Source: Nitrospinota bacterium (GTDB lineage: Bacteria; Nitrospirota; Nitrospiria; Nitrospirales; UBA8639). From it: a stretch of 58,168 nucleotides of DNA. Where the stretch lies: assembly GCA_022572725.1 (NCBI GenBank), contig JACZVJ010000003.1:1-58168 (forward strand), written 5' to 3'. Numbering within the stretch: the stretch's first letter is position 1; each line of letters begins with the position of its first letter. Of this stretch, positions 27,632 to 36,904 are shown piece by piece. A model generated the notes under the pieces. The model ran no database searches and was not told the DNA's origin. It saw only the letters and a list, made by a program, of their open reading frames with translations. The position numbers were made by a program, and so were the translations under genes.

Positions 27632-27829
27632 CCCTTGCCAGGTTCGGGATTTCGTTCAGGGAAAGGTTTAACCTTGTGCCCGTTATAATCATGAACGACC
27701 TGAGCCTTCATGCAAAGAGGTTCGTGGGTTTCAAGGTCAGGCCGATTGTAAGTTTGAATTTCCGGACTTTCCTGGACCCTTTGACAAAAAGGGTTTTCTG
27801 GCCTTGTTTTCCGGTCGGGCCTTGGCTCC
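27632..27829. other. Convergent intergenic region
   Basis: 198 bases between the SUMF1-like gene and the lon gene, which converge. No strong intrinsic terminator is visible in either direction. Confidence 0.4.
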
Positions 27830-30235
27830 TTAATTCGGGCACAATACGTCCTGGGCTTGAGGAGAACCTTGGATGGGAAAATGGGGTCCGCCATTGTTGG
27901 TGAGCAGTGTCGCTGCCAGCACCTCGTCCAACGTTTCCACGAAAACAAAGGTCAAATCGTTCCGTACTTGGTCCGGCACTTCTTTTAAGTCCTTTTCATT
28001 GCCCTTGGGCAATATCAACTGTTTGATGCCTGCCCGGTGAGCCCCCAGGACCTTTTCCTTAATACCCCCGACTGGCAGGACCAGCCCGCTCAAGCTTATT
28101 TCACCCGTCATGGCTGTATCGCTTCGTACCCTGGCCTTTAAGAACGTTGAGGCAAGGGCCGTCACCATGGTGACGCCCGCAGAAGGACCGTCTTTAGGAA
28201 TGGCCCCTTCGGGGATGTGGATATGGAGCCCGTTTCGTTTGAATACGTGGGTGTTGAGACCCATTTGCTCTGCTCGAGACCAGAGGTAACTGCGAGCAGC
28301 TTGGGCGGACTCCTGCATGACCTCTCCCAACTGGCCGGTTAAGGTCAGGTCGCTCCCTCCTGGCAACAATGTGGTTTCGACATACAGCACCTCGCCTCCG
28401 GCTTCCGTCCAGGCCAGGCCAGTCGCAACTCCGATCGGGAGTTCCCTTCGACTCTCGTCGGGCAAGAACCGGTCGGTCCCTAGCCAATCCATTAATTCCG
28501 ATTGTTGAATGACTATAGGATCCGGCAAAGAGTCTCCTGAATCAGCCAATTTCAATGCGACTTTTCGAGTGAGGCGGCCTAACATTTGTTCAAGTTGTCG
28601 GACCCCCGCCTCCTTGGTATAGCTGGTGATGATATGGGTGAGGAGGCCTTCCTCCATCGAAATCTGATCTGGGGTCAACCCAGCTTCCTTTAGTCGGCGG
28701 GGCCATAGGTACCGAATGGCAATTTCGTATTTTTCCTGTTGACTGTAGCCAGGCAGACGAAGGATTTCCATCCTGTCCATCAGGGGACGGGAAATAGGAT
28801 CCAGGGTATTGCCTGTGGTGATGAACATAATCTTTGAGAGGTCAAAGTGGAGATCCAAATAATTATCTCTGAACGTATGGTTTTGGGCTGGATCCAAAAT
28901 TTCCAACAGGGCCGAGGCTGGATCTCCCCGAAAATCATGACCGACTTTGTCCACTTCATCCAGCATAATCACGGGATTCTTGGTGCCCGCTCGCCGCAAG
29001 GCTTGTAAGATTCGACCAGGCATGGCGCCCACATAGGTTCGCCGGTGCCCCCGCAGCTCGGCTTCATCGTGTAACCCGCCCAAGCTGATTCGCTCGAAGG
29101 TCCGGCCAAGAGCACGGGCGATAGACTGTCCCAAGCTGGTTTTGCCTACACCAGGTGGACCCACGAGGCACAGAATGGGGGCGTTGGCAGAGGGGTTCAA
29201 TTTCAGGACGGCCAGGTGCTCTAAGATGCGTTCTTTCACATCCTGAATGCCGTAATGATCTTCATCCAACACCTGGCGCACTCTTGAGATTTCCAGGCTG
29301 TCCGCAGTAGTCTTGGTCCACGGCAGTTCTAAAATGAGTTCCAGATAACTCCGAATCACCTGATGGTCTGGGGCCACTGGAGGGAGTTTGGCCAATCGTT
29401 TCACTTCACGAATAGCCTCAGTGTAAACATGCTCCGGCAAGTCCGCCTCTTCGATCCGCTTTTTCAGAAGCGCCACGTCGCTTCCCTCGGGGTCTTCATC
29501 GCTTTCTCCTAGCTCTTGTTGAATCTCTTTGAGTTGCTGGCGCAGGAAATACTCACGCTGGGATTTCCCAATCTCCGTTTGGGCTTGGCTCGCAATTTCG
29601 TTGCGAAGTTTGAGGATTTGAAGCTCGTGGGATAAGACAGCATAAATTTGGCGCACCAATTCCACTTGTGTTGGAATCTCCAGGATGGTTTGCAGGCGTT
29701 CCACAGTCAGGTTTAAAAACGAGGCGAGCCGGTAAGCCAAGGAGGTCGGATCCCGTTCCGCACGCAAGACATCGATGACTTCTGTAAACCCTTGGGCAGA
29801 GATGAGCCCAGGGAGTTGACCGGCCAAATCTAAGAGGGCCCGATGTAATGCTTCGATTTCCGGCCCCGATTCCGTTGAAAGGGGGAAAGGGCGGGATCGT
29901 GCGCTTAGAAAGGAATCGGCTTGTTCCAGTTTAAGGAGGACCACCCGCTCCACCCCTTGGACCAGGATATGAAGTTGCCCCTCCGAGGTTTTACCCGTCT
30001 GTTTTATGACGGCTTTCGTCCCGGTTTGATAGAGGTCTTCGAGAATCGGGCTTTCCTTTTCAGCATCCCGCTGTGCGGTCACGAGAAGTATTTTGTCCTC
30101 GGTCCCCATGGCCGATTCCACCGCAGCAACGGATCGACCCCGGCCTATGGAAAGGGGAAGCATGGTGCCGGGAAACAAGACTATCCGCTTAACGGGAAGA
30201 ATCGGGAGGGTCGTTATGGTGAGTTCATCGCCCAT
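27830..30235 (-). CDS. lon: ATP-dependent Lon protease
   Basis: 801 residues from ATG 30235; the family start consensus ([20 protein letters not shown]) follows at the right distance, whereas a 23-residue extension to 30304 is unlike Lon. It has an N-terminal substrate-binding LAN domain (about 10-200), a helical region, and an AAA+ module with Walker [12 protein letters not shown] near 360 and Walker [10 protein letters not shown] near 425. The serine protease domain has the catalytic Ser in DGPSAGVTM near 685 and Lys in [14 protein letters not shown] near 725. It is a soluble hexameric quality-control protease. It is not next to clpX or trigger factor, so it may be a second Lon paralogue. 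Confidence 0.95.
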   Translation of the reverse strand: MGDELTITTLPILPVKRIVLFPGTMLPLSIGRGRSVAAVESAMGTEDKILLVTAQRDAEKESPILEDLYQTGTKAVIKQTGKTSEGQLHILVQGVERVVLLKLEQADSFLSARSRPFPLSTESGPEIEALHRALLDLAGQLPGLISAQGFTEVIDVLRAERDPTSLAYRLASFLNLTVERLQTILEIPTQVELVRQIYAVLSHELQILKLRNEIASQAQTEIGKSQREYFLRQQLKEIQQELGESDEDPEGSDVALLKKRIEEADLPEHVYTEAIREVKRLAKLPPVAPDHQVIRSYLELILELPWTKTTADSLEISRVRQVLDEDHYGIQDVKERILEHLAVLKLNPSANAPILCLVGPPGVGKTSLGQSIARALGRTFERISLGGLHDEAELRGHRRTYVGAMPGRILQALRRAGTKNPVIMLDEVDKVGHDFRGDPASALLEILDPAQNHTFRDNYLDLHFDLSKIMFITTGNTLDPISRPLMDRMEILRLPGYSQQEKYEIAIRYLWPRRLKEAGLTPDQISMEEGLLTHIITSYTKEAGVRQLEQMLGRLTRKVALKLADSGDSLPDPIVIQQSELMDWLGTDRFLPDESRRELPIGVATGLAWTEAGGEVLYVETTLLPGGSDLTLTGQLGEVMQESAQAARSYLWSRAEQMGLNTHVFKRNGLHIHIPEGAIPKDGPSAGVTMVTALASTFLKARVRSDTAMTGEISLSGLVLPVGGIKEKVLGAHRAGIKQLILPKGNEKDLKEVPDQVRNDLTFVFVETLDEVLAATLLTNNGGPHFPIQGSPQAQDVLCPN

Positions 30236-30390
30236 TTGGGAGCGCCTTTGGAAACATGGACAAAGAGATCCCTTCTCAGATAGCCATCGTTCCAAGTGAG
30301 TCAACTCATTCGGAGTAGGGAACTAACCATATCGACAAATTTTCTCAATCATTTCAACGTGTTCTTCCTTGAACGAATCCCTGGAACTTT

Positions 30391-30414
30391 TAAGGAATTA
30401 TTGGGGAAAGCCAT
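30391..30414 (+). repeat. 24-base direct repeat, copy 1
   Basis: An exact copy of this 24-base sequence (starting TAAGGAATTATTGGGG, ending GCCAT) occurs again at 30491-30514, 100 bases downstream. A 26-codon frame opens at the ATG at the end of copy 1 and closes at the TAA that begins copy 2. The origin is unknown. Confidence 0.85.
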
Positions 30415-30490
30415 GAGTAAGGAGGGTGATGGAAAAACTCCAATCATAACTGGATGCGCAGAGAGGTGTTTAAAATCAGGCAAGTACGTA

Positions 30491-30514
30491 TAAGGAATTA
30501 TTGGGGAAAGCCAT
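30491..30514 (+). repeat. 24-base direct repeat, copy 2
   Basis: Second exact copy of the sequence at 30391-30414. Together with the 76 bases between them the pair looks like a local duplication within the lon-mltD intergenic region. Confidence 0.85.
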
Positions 30515-30670
30515 CTTTAAAATGCTAACAATCCTAACCCCTTCCCGCCAATTCTCCCAGTCAGTACGGAGAGAAGGCCAACATTTTTTCGGGAGCCACC
30601 TCTCTTATTGCCACGAGGAGGGTCAACGGAATAAAGACTCGGGGGATCGCTTAGCAGGCAGAGAGGAGCG

Positions 30671-30844
30671 ATGTCTGATTATATAGAAACATTTTCCAAT
30701 CAAGGCGGGTTTGTGCCAAGCCATCGTAGCGGTACAATCCACGGTTCCAAAGTTTTCGTCGGAATACAAAAACAACCCTTGTTTAAGTTATCAAGTTCCC
30801 TGTCGGTCAATGGTGTGTACGGCTCTTTGGATTCCTGGTTGTGA
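30671..30844 (+). CDS. Possible small protein, 57 residues
   Basis: ATG at 30671 opens a frame starting MSDYIETFSNQGGFVPSH and ending at TGA 30844. GAGAGGAG precedes the ATG, but the spacing is short (2-4 bases). There is no signal peptide, membrane segment or known motif. It sits just before a candidate promoter for the transglycosylase gene. Coding status is uncertain. Confidence 0.3.
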   Translation: MSDYIETFSNQGGFVPSHRSGTIHGSKVFVGIQKQPLFKLSSSLSVNGVYGSLDSWL

Positions 30845-30873
30845 AGAAGTTCTTTCAAGAACCATTTTGTTTC

Positions 30874-30902
30874 TTGACATAAACTGCGCTCATGGGTAGT
30901 CT
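30874..30902 (+). promoter_or_regulatory. Candidate sigma-70 promoter of the mltD-like gene
   Basis: TTGACA at 30874-30879, a 17-base spacer and TAGTCT at 30897-30902. Perfect -35, weak -10. It is 54 bases upstream of the preferred start codon. Confidence 0.45.
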
Positions 30903-30955
30903 CTCAAGTTGGCAGGGTGATGTCCGAAAAGGTTTTTAAAAAGGGGGATGAAGGG

Positions 30956-32629
30956 ATGGTGTGTCTGGTTTGGCCTGTTCGAGGTTTCCTCTTCCTGTGC
31001 GTTCTTGGGCTTGTTTTGCTGAGGCCTCTTCAGGCATTTTCCCAATCGGGGAATATTGAAGAAGAACAGCCCTCCTACTTTTCCCACGCCTTCAATGTCC
31101 CCAACCCCACCGAATCATCCCTTCGCTATTTCCCTGTTGAGGAACCTACCTCCCACGCTGATCAGGTTGAGGTGACAAATTCTATTTCGCCTGGAACCAC
31201 GGAACCGATTGGGACCCTTGGAAGGTGGGCGTTGAATGAAAAGGGATCCTCTTTAGATTCTCTGACTTCTCAGTTTAGTTTGGGTTCCCGTTTTTTCCCC
31301 ACCCCTCCCGAACCGTCTCTCAATGGGAAATCGAAACCCACATTGAGTAGGTTTTTGTCTTCTCCCTCCTTATTAGGGCAAATCAATCCAGACGAATCAG
31401 AATTGACCGGAGTCCAACCCTTTGGAAATTCCTTTTTAGCTGAAAAAAAGATGGTGTGGCGGTATGGAAGGCTTTTGCCAACGTCTTCCAGTTCCTCTGA
31501 ACTGAAACCTCCTTCCTTATATGGCGACATTTCTATCATCCTGAACCCCGCGGTAGAGAAAAATGTTCGATACTTTCAGACTGTCATTCCAGATCGTTTC
31601 CAGGAATGGCTGACCAGGTTTTACCGGTATGAGCCTATGGTCGCCGGGATTTTTGAAGAACTTGGATTACCGCATGATCTCGTGTATTTGTCTCTAGTGG
31701 AAAGCGGCTTTAACCCCCGGGCGTACTCCCGTGCTCGAGCGGCAGGCCCTTGGCAGTTTATGAAGGCGACAGGGCGGTTGTACGGACTTCGAGTCAATTG
31801 GTATGTGGATGAGCGTCGGGATCCAGTGAAATCCACCGTAGCCGCGGCCCGACATCTTAGGGATTTGTATGATAAATTTGGGTCTTGGCCTTTGGCGTTG
31901 GCGGCTTATAATGCCGGCGCAGGAAAAATCCAGCGGGCTATCAGAAAGAGTCGGAGCCAGGATTATTGGAAAATTGCTCGTACCCGCTATATTCGAAGGG
32001 AAACGAGGGAGTACGTCCCACGTTTCATGGCGGCAACGATTATTGCAACCAGTCCGACTTTATTCGGGTTTAAAGCCGGGTCGTCTGAGGTTCATCAATA
32101 TGAAGAGGTGCATCTGAGAAGTACGGTGCATTTGCGCTCAGTTGCCAAGGAAGCGGGCATTTCGTATGAAGAGTTGAGGCGGTTAAACCCGGAGCTCCGG
32201 CGAAGCCTTACCCCTTCTCATAAGAAGGGATATTATTTGAAGGTCCCTATGGGGATGGGTGACCACGTGCGAAGTGTCCGTGATCAAATCAAAGTCTGGA
32301 CCCAGCCGCCAACCCAAATCACATGGTATCGAGTTCGTCGCGGGGATAGCTTGTCCGGAATTGCAAATCGGTTTGGCACGAGTGTGCGGAAGCTCAAGAC
32401 CCTTAACAACCTTTCCAGAAACCTGATTCGAGTGGGGGATCGATTACGGGTCGGGGCAGAGTCTCCGCCCCCCAGTGGTGATGTCAATTGGTACCGGGTT
32501 CGACCTGGGGATAGTCTCTGGAGTATTGCCAGGCAGTTCAGCGTAACGGTCAGGGACTTAATGGCTCTGAATCAACTCCGGGGAAGCTTGATTCATGCTG
32601 GCCGGCTGTTGTTAGTCAGTAGTCCCTAG
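30956..32629 (+). CDS. mltD: MltD-like membrane-bound lytic transglycosylase with two LysM domains
   Basis: 557 residues from ATG 30956, chosen because the hydrophobic signal segment (GFLFLCVLGLVLLRPLQAF) then lies at the N-terminus; GTG 30917 would add 13 charged residues. A Ser/Pro-rich stretch of about 170 residues precedes the SLT domain. The catalytic Glu is in LVESGFNPRAYSR near 248, followed by AAGPWQFMKATG and LALAAYNAGAGKIQRAI. Two C-terminal LysM repeats begin WYRVRRGDSLSGIA and WYRVRPGDSLWSIA (about 455-555). It cleaves peptidoglycan to 1,6-anhydromuropeptides in the periplasm, with LysM anchoring it to the wall. The gene converges with the TPR gene 14 bases away. Confidence 0.92.
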   Translation: MVCLVWPVRGFLFLCVLGLVLLRPLQAFSQSGNIEEEQPSYFSHAFNVPNPTESSLRYFPVEEPTSHADQVEVTNSISPGTTEPIGTLGRWALNEKGSSLDSLTSQFSLGSRFFPTPPEPSLNGKSKPTLSRFLSSPSLLGQINPDESELTGVQPFGNSFLAEKKMVWRYGRLLPTSSSSSELKPPSLYGDISIILNPAVEKNVRYFQTVIPDRFQEWLTRFYRYEPMVAGIFEELGLPHDLVYLSLVESGFNPRAYSRARAAGPWQFMKATGRLYGLRVNWYVDERRDPVKSTVAAARHLRDLYDKFGSWPLALAAYNAGAGKIQRAIRKSRSQDYWKIARTRYIRRETREYVPRFMAATIIATSPTLFGFKAGSSEVHQYEEVHLRSTVHLRSVAKEAGISYEELRRLNPELRRSLTPSHKKGYYLKVPMGMGDHVRSVRDQIKVWTQPPTQITWYRVRRGDSLSGIANRFGTSVRKLKTLNNLSRNLIRVGDRLRVGAESPPPSGDVNWYRVRPGDSLWSIARQFSVTVRDLMALNQLRGSLIHAGRLLLVSSP

Positions 32630-32643
32630 GACTCGGTTTTGAA

Positions 32644-33447
32644 TTAGGGCTCTTTTTCTTCAGTTGCCTCTTCTCCCTCTTGGCGTTCCTGGCCTAACTT
32701 GGCTTCTCCTCCTGCATCTGCACCCCCTTGGTCTCCTTTTTCTAATTGTTCAAATGCCTTGACTCGAATTGAGGCTTCGTTCGCAAAGGGCGAAGTGGGG
32801 TGCAGCTCAAACAGTTCCTGGTAGTACGCCAGAGCCTTTTCCGGCTGGCTTTCCTCCTCCTCCAGTTTGGCCAATTCAAAAAGGACCTGATCCTTATTCA
32901 ACGCGTCTGGAGTGGCCAGGACCTGGGAAAAAGCTTTCACGGCATTCTCGTGGTCTCCATTCAAAAGGTGAGTGGAGCCCAGTCGTTGGTAAACCAGCCC
33001 GAGCAATATGCCGTTATGACCAAAACGATCTACATAATTTTGATAAGTCTCGATAGCTCCTGTGTAGTTTTTTTGATCAACGAGCGCATTCCCAATAAAA
33101 TAGAGAGCCAGCTCGGCGCTGGAGGTTCGGGGAAACTCTTCAAGGATTTCCCGATAGATACTGATAGCTCGTTTGAGGTTATCGTTGGCCTTCTCTGGGT
33201 CATCAAAAGGACGATCGCGATAGAGTTGGACGGCTTGGGCATGTAACTCCAAAGCCATTTCTTCTTTTTCCTGTTCCAGCCATACAATGATTCCAATGGC
33301 CAAGGGTAGGAGGCACAGCAGAAGCAACCCCACAATCACAGCTCTACGATGTGTTTCGGCGAAAAACCACAGCCGCTCCATTCTGGTCATGAATTGAGGA
33401 ACTTCGGCTGCTATGTCTCTGTTGGGATCCTTAATTTTGAAACTCAT
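32644..33447 (-). CDS. Membrane-anchored TPR protein
   Basis: 267 residues from ATG 33447 (AAGGGAAAT upstream); a 31-residue extension looks non-coding. A cytoplasmic N-terminal segment is followed by one membrane helix (AVIVGLLLLCLLPLAIGIIV, about 37-56), then four or five TPR-like units (for example AISIYREILEEFPRTSSAEL, AIETYQNYVDRFGHN, ALAYYQELFELHPTSPFANE). The tail is Glu/Gly-rich (EGEEATEEKEP). This layout resembles the YfgM/CpoB-type periplasmic TPR proteins that work near the Sec translocon or the cell envelope; no specific assignment is possible. Note its closeness to the Tol operon. Confidence 0.82.
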   Translation of the reverse strand: MSFKIKDPNRDIAAEVPQFMTRMERLWFFAETHRRAVIVGLLLLCLLPLAIGIIVWLEQEKEEMALELHAQAVQLYRDRPFDDPEKANDNLKRAISIYREILEEFPRTSSAELALYFIGNALVDQKNYTGAIETYQNYVDRFGHNGILLGLVYQRLGSTHLLNGDHENAVKAFSQVLATPDALNKDQVLFELAKLEEEESQPEKALAYYQELFELHPTSPFANEASIRVKAFEQLEKGDQGGADAGGEAKLGQERQEGEEATEEKEP

Positions 33448-33658
33448 GGGGAGATGATTTCCCTTGGAATTTTGGCGTGACCAATGCCAGAGTTCTGACA
33501 AGCCCTGGCGCCTTATACCCACCTGGCTCGACCTTGTCAATTGGAGGGTTGCGGGAGGAGAACTGAATGAGCATGCAAAATAGACTGAGAAGTTTACGCA
33601 ATATCTTGCTGTTTTTTCACCGGGAGGAAAGAGGGAGCTGGGAGAAAGGAGTAGATTG

Positions 33659-33763
33659 ATGTCGGCATCCTTGCCTTATTATCCTGATGAGGAGGGGAAA
33701 GCTTTCTCTATTGGCAGATATTTCTCTATCGGGTACATTTTAAGGGTAGACAGAAACAGTTGA
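33659..33763 (+). CDS. Possible small protein, 34 residues
   Basis: ATG at 33659 is preceded by AAAGGAG with a 7-base spacing, a better site than many real genes in the window. The frame reads MSASLPYYPDEEGKAFSIGR, then FSIGYILRV, and stops at TGA 33763. No family is known to me. The good ribosome-binding site is the only support. Confidence 0.3.
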   Translation: MSASLPYYPDEEGKAFSIGRYFSIGYILRVDRNS

Positions 33764-33876
33764 GGTTCAGAGGTTCAATTGAAGGGAACACCCTCCCCAA
33801 TTCGATATGACTGAAAATTTTGCCTAGGCTAAATATCTTACTTATCACACGTGGTCAGCGGCACAGTTTGTTTCGG

Positions 33877-33904
33877 TTGACAAGCCCAATATGGTTGATA
33901 TAAT
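33877..33904 (+). promoter_or_regulatory. Sigma-70 promoter for tRNA-Val
   Basis: TTGACA (33877-33882), 16-base spacer, TATAAT (33899-33904): a perfect consensus in both boxes. The expected transcription start is near 33911, twenty bases before the tRNA, which is typical for strong stable-RNA promoters. It may also serve tRNA-Asp downstream. Confidence 0.85.
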
Positions 33905-33930
33905 TGAAAAATCATTTGATTATACATTAT

Positions 33931-34006
33931 AGGCGGATAGCTCAGTTGGGAGAGCGCTGCCCTTACAAGGCAGAGGTCGCAGGTTCAAACCCTGTTCCGC
34001 CTACCA
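33931..34006 (+). tRNA. tRNA-Val (anticodon TAC)
   Basis: Acceptor stem AGGCGGA pairs with TCCGCCT. The D arm contains AGCTCAGTTGGGAGAGC, the anticodon arm is TGCCC-TTACAAG-GGCA-like with TAC in the loop, and the T loop has GGTTCAAACC. The discriminator A and CCA (34004-34006) are encoded. Confidence 0.95.
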
Positions 34007-34124
34007 CCTGTGTAAAAGACAAATCCAAACGAATTTTGGAAGTCGAAAAAAAGGGGGGCTTTCTTGGTCATCCCCTTCCCTGAAGGGGATTTCTGGTGCG
34101 GTGATTTCCAAACCTTTTGTGTGT

Positions 34125-34203
34125 GGGGCCGTCGTTCAGCCTGGTTTAGGACGCCAGATTGTCAATCTGGAGGTCGCGGGTTCAAATCCCGTCGGCCCCG
34201 CCA
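34125..34203 (+). tRNA. tRNA-Asp (anticodon GTC)
   Basis: Acceptor stem GGGGCCG pairs with CGGCCCC. The anticodon arm CCAGA-TTGTCAA-TCTGG carries GTC, and the T arm is GCGGG-TTCAAAT-CCCGT. The 3' CCA is encoded. It lies 118 bases after tRNA-Val and about 100 before tolQ. Confidence 0.95.
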
Positions 34204-34304
34204 CATGCTTCTCACGTTGTCCTTTCCTCGATGTAGTTTGCACAACCTAATGTCCGGCTCCTCTTCCGTTAGGACACAGCCAACAAAGCGATTACACGCG
34301 CATT

Positions 34305-35024
34305 ATGTTCTCCAGTAATCCGATTGAGCTGATCGGCTCATTAGGTACTGTTTCGATTGTCGTTCTCCTTATCCTCCTTTTCTTCTCTGTTTTCTCCTGG
34401 GCGATTATCGTCTCTAAGTGGCGGATCTTTCAGGCCATGTACCAGGAGGAAGCTCAATTCCACCATACCTATGAGGCACACCCGACTGACTTCAAAAAGC
34501 TTCGCAGTCTGGCCAAAAAACTGCCGTCGAGCCCCAGTGGAGCAGTCTTTTTAGGCGTCATGAATAAGATTTGGCCAATGGGGGATTGGTTTGGGGACCG
34601 ATCGATCACAGGGCCAACGTCTAATGGCCGCTGGCCAGAGCGGCATTATCTGGAAAAGGTTGTACAATCCATCGTGCAAAATCAGATTAGCCAACAAGAG
34701 GCCTACCTACCCTTTTTGGCTACCACTGGAAACATTACACCCTTTATCGGCCTATTTGGCACCGTATTGGGTGTGATCAACGCCTTTCACGGAATTGGAC
34801 TAGGAGGGACGACCAGCATTGCGGCTGTCGCACCGGGCATAGCCGAGGCGTTGGTGGCAACTGCAGCCGGTCTCTTTGCAGCCATTCCTGCCGTGGTGGC
34901 GTATAATTACTATTTAACAAAGGTTCGAAAAACCATACATCGAGTGGAAGCGTTTACCATTGAGTTCCTTAATTCGCTTGAAGGACTGGCCAGCGAGATC
35001 AAAGAGGCTGAGGTGGTCCGATGA
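34305..35024 (+). CDS. tolQ: TolQ, inner-membrane proton-channel subunit
   Basis: 239 residues, usual TolQ/ExbB length. TolQ with TolR forms the proton-motive-force-driven motor of the Tol-Pal system, which constricts the outer membrane at division. Membrane helices are at about 14-34 ([20 protein letters not shown]), near 145-165 and at 180-200. The family core reads [20 protein letters not shown], then [23 protein letters not shown] 34305 has no strong ribosome-binding site. Its end overlaps tolR by 4 bases. The company of TolB, rather than a TonB receptor, argues for TolQ over ExbB. Confidence 0.93.
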   Translation: MFSSNPIELIGSLGTVSIVVLLILLFFSVFSWAIIVSKWRIFQAMYQEEAQFHHTYEAHPTDFKKLRSLAKKLPSSPSGAVFLGVMNKIWPMGDWFGDRSITGPTSNGRWPERHYLEKVVQSIVQNQISQQEAYLPFLATTGNITPFIGLFGTVLGVINAFHGIGLGGTTSIAAVAPGIAEALVATAAGLFAAIPAVVAYNYYLTKVRKTIHRVEAFTIEFLNSLEGLASEIKEAEVVR

Positions 35025-35455
35025 TATTTGAAGCTCGCCATCGTCGGTTTCTGTCTGAAATCAACGTCATTCCCCTGGTCGATGTTATGCTTGTGCTGTT
35101 GATAATTTTCATGGTGACAGCACCCATGTTGCACCGGGGCATCGATATTACCCTCCCTCAGTCTGCCGCCAATACCATTACCCCGGAACAGCGTCTCATT
35201 ATCACGATTGAACCTGACGAAAAGATATATTTAGGGGAGGATTACGTGACCATCCTTGATTTGCGAGGGAGGCTCCAGGAGGCCAAGCTGCAACACTCGA
35301 AGGTTTCAGTGTATCTCAGGTCTGATCACAGGATCCCTTATGGTCGGGTTATTCAGGTGATGGATGAAGTGAAGGGGGCTGGGATTGAACGCTTGGGGAT
35401 GGTTACATCCCCTGAGGGTTCGGATCTTGATGAAGAACTGGGGCGACTGCCATAG
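35021..35455 (+). CDS. tolR: TolR, inner-membrane motor subunit
   Basis: 144 residues, ExbD/TolR family. A short cytoplasmic head is followed by one membrane helix (about 20-38) that keeps the essential proton-carrying Asp in [18 protein letters not shown]. The periplasmic domain contains [20 protein letters not shown], corresponding to the peptidoglycan-binding TolR fold. The start overlaps tolQ by 4 bases (ATGA), implying coupled synthesis of the two subunits. Confidence 0.93.
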   Translation: MIFEARHRRFLSEINVIPLVDVMLVLLIIFMVTAPMLHRGIDITLPQSAANTITPEQRLIITIEPDEKIYLGEDYVTILDLRGRLQEAKLQHSKVSVYLRSDHRIPYGRVIQVMDEVKGAGIERLGMVTSPEGSDLDEELGRLP

Positions 35456-35470
35456 GCCTGATGTCTAGCC

Positions 35471-36904
35471 ATGCCGAAGAGAGAGTCGGTAAGTCTTATC
35501 TCCCTACACTTTTCGCCTCATCCTTCTCTTGTTGATGAGCGACTAGGGTGGTGGCTGGCCTGCTCGCTCCTCCTTCATTTCCTGTTCCTGGGGTTAGTGA
35601 TGAATCTGCGTTTCCCAACTTCGATTACCCCCCCCATGGCCTCCTTTCCGGTAGCGCTGATCACCCTGTCTGAACTCACACCGAGGCGGGAATCTCGCGT
35701 CGCTTCGAAAGCCCAATCTGGTTTGAAGAGCCTTCAATCCCAACGGGCGAAGGCCACTCCCCAAGTCACGACCTCCCAGGCTCGACGTCTGAACCAACCA
35801 GAGCCAGTTAAACCTGCCCCGGATTCTGTTTTCCAGCCGCCCCAGGAACGTCTTGCAGAATCATTTGCCATAGCTCTCAAAGCGATCATAATGCCGCAGC
35901 AGCGGACCAGTAAGCCAACACTTCAAGTCCACGACTTTCTAAGACCGGAGTTACCCCCGACCCCGGCTCGGGTTGGGGAAACGGGGAGACTGGAGGGAAT
36001 AACTTTACCCCCCGAGGTTCCCAGACTGGCTTCAGTCCATCCTTTGCCAAAAAAGGAGTTTAAAACACCGGACACCGTCCAGGGGGAAGTTCAACCGAGA
36101 GAAAAGATGGAGAAACCACCAGCCTTTGAGACCGTGAAATTACCTCCGGAGGCACCCAAATTATCTTCCGGAAACTTCCTCCCAAAGGGAAAGGAGGTGG
36201 AGGTTCAGCCCCCTCCGAATCGGGAGGGGTTAGAGGAATCGCTCAACCGGGTGGTTCAATCGGTTAAGGTACCCAAGCAACCGACCTTTAGGCAGATCAA
36301 GCCCATCCTGCAATCACCCTCAAAGGTGGTAGAGAAAAAGATGCCAAAAGCAACCTTGGAAGGAATTCTGTCACCACCCGAGGCCCCCCAATTAGCCCCA
36401 GTGGAATTCACTTCGGCTGGATCGACGCCGACCAAAGAGATCAAGGAGGGTCCAATTCCGGAAGCACGTCCAGACAATCTTACCTCCCAGATTGCGATGC
36501 TGACCATTCCAGAAGTGAAGATCCGAGAATTCGATCGAGCGTTGTCTATGCAGGGACAGGGTAGAGGCACCAAAACTGGGACCGGTGTACAATTATCCGG
36601 GGGGACCTCTGATAGGGATCCCTATTGGGGACAGGTCCGGGCGAGAATAGACCGGGAATGGGTGGCTCCACCGGTTGAACTCAAAGGGAACCGGCTCCTT
36701 CCGGTTGTGTTGACTTTCAGGCTAGAGCGGTCGGGTCAGATAACTGACCTGGAGGTTGAGCACCCCTCCGGGAATGCCTATTTTGATGAGGCGGCGAAGC
36801 GGGCGATCCTTGCCGCTACTCCATTGCCGCCCTTCCCTCCCAGGATGACCCAGGCATATCAGGACTTACGGTTTCAGTTCACCGTCAGCAAAGGTTCCCC
36901 ATGA
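35471..36904 (+). CDS. tolA: TolA/TonB-like energy transducer
   Basis: 477 residues. One N-terminal membrane helix (about 28-47: WLACSLLLHFLFLGLVM), a long Pro/Lys/Glu-rich periplasmic stalk, and a C-terminal TonB_C domain from about 385 (LPVVLTFRLERSGQITDLEV, AKRAILAATPLPPFPP). In the stalk, three units resembling LPPEAPKLSSG-FLPK recur at about 177, 222 and 298. Unlike the helical stalk of enterobacterial TolA, this one is Pro-rich and TonB-like. By position between tolR and tolB it should link the motor to the outer membrane. The stop overlaps the tolB start by 4 bases. Confidence 0.85.
   Translation: MPKRESVSLISLHFSPHPSLVDERLGWWLACSLLLHFLFLGLVMNLRFPTSITPPMASFPVALITLSELTPRRESRVASKAQSGLKSLQSQRAKATPQVTTSQARRLNQPEPVKPAPDSVFQPPQERLAESFAIALKAIIMPQQRTSKPTLQVHDFLRPELPPTPARVGETGRLEGITLPPEVPRLASVHPLPKKEFKTPDTVQGEVQPREKMEKPPAFETVKLPPEAPKLSSGNFLPKGKEVEVQPPPNREGLEESLNRVVQSVKVPKQPTFRQIKPILQSPSKVVEKKMPKATLEGILSPPEAPQLAPVEFTSAGSTPTKEIKEGPIPEARPDNLTSQIAMLTIPEVKIREFDRALSMQGQGRGTKTGTGVQLSGGTSDRDPYWGQVRARIDREWVAPPVELKGNRLLPVVLTFRLERSGQITDLEVEHPSGNAYFDEAAKRAILAATPLPPFPPRMTQAYQDLRFQFTVSKGSP

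Larger units (their letters stand above)
30236..30955. other. Divergent intergenic region between lon and mltD-like gene
   Basis: 720 bases. Holds the pair of 24-base direct repeats, a candidate small ORF (30671-30844) and a candidate sigma-70 promoter (30874-30902). Nothing else is identifiable. Confidence 0.6.
33448..33930. other. Intergenic region upstream of tRNA-Val
   Basis: 483 bases. Contains a possible 34-codon ORF at 33659-33763 and, at the right end, a good sigma-70 promoter (33877-33904) for the tRNA. No other structure is recognised. Confidence 0.5.
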
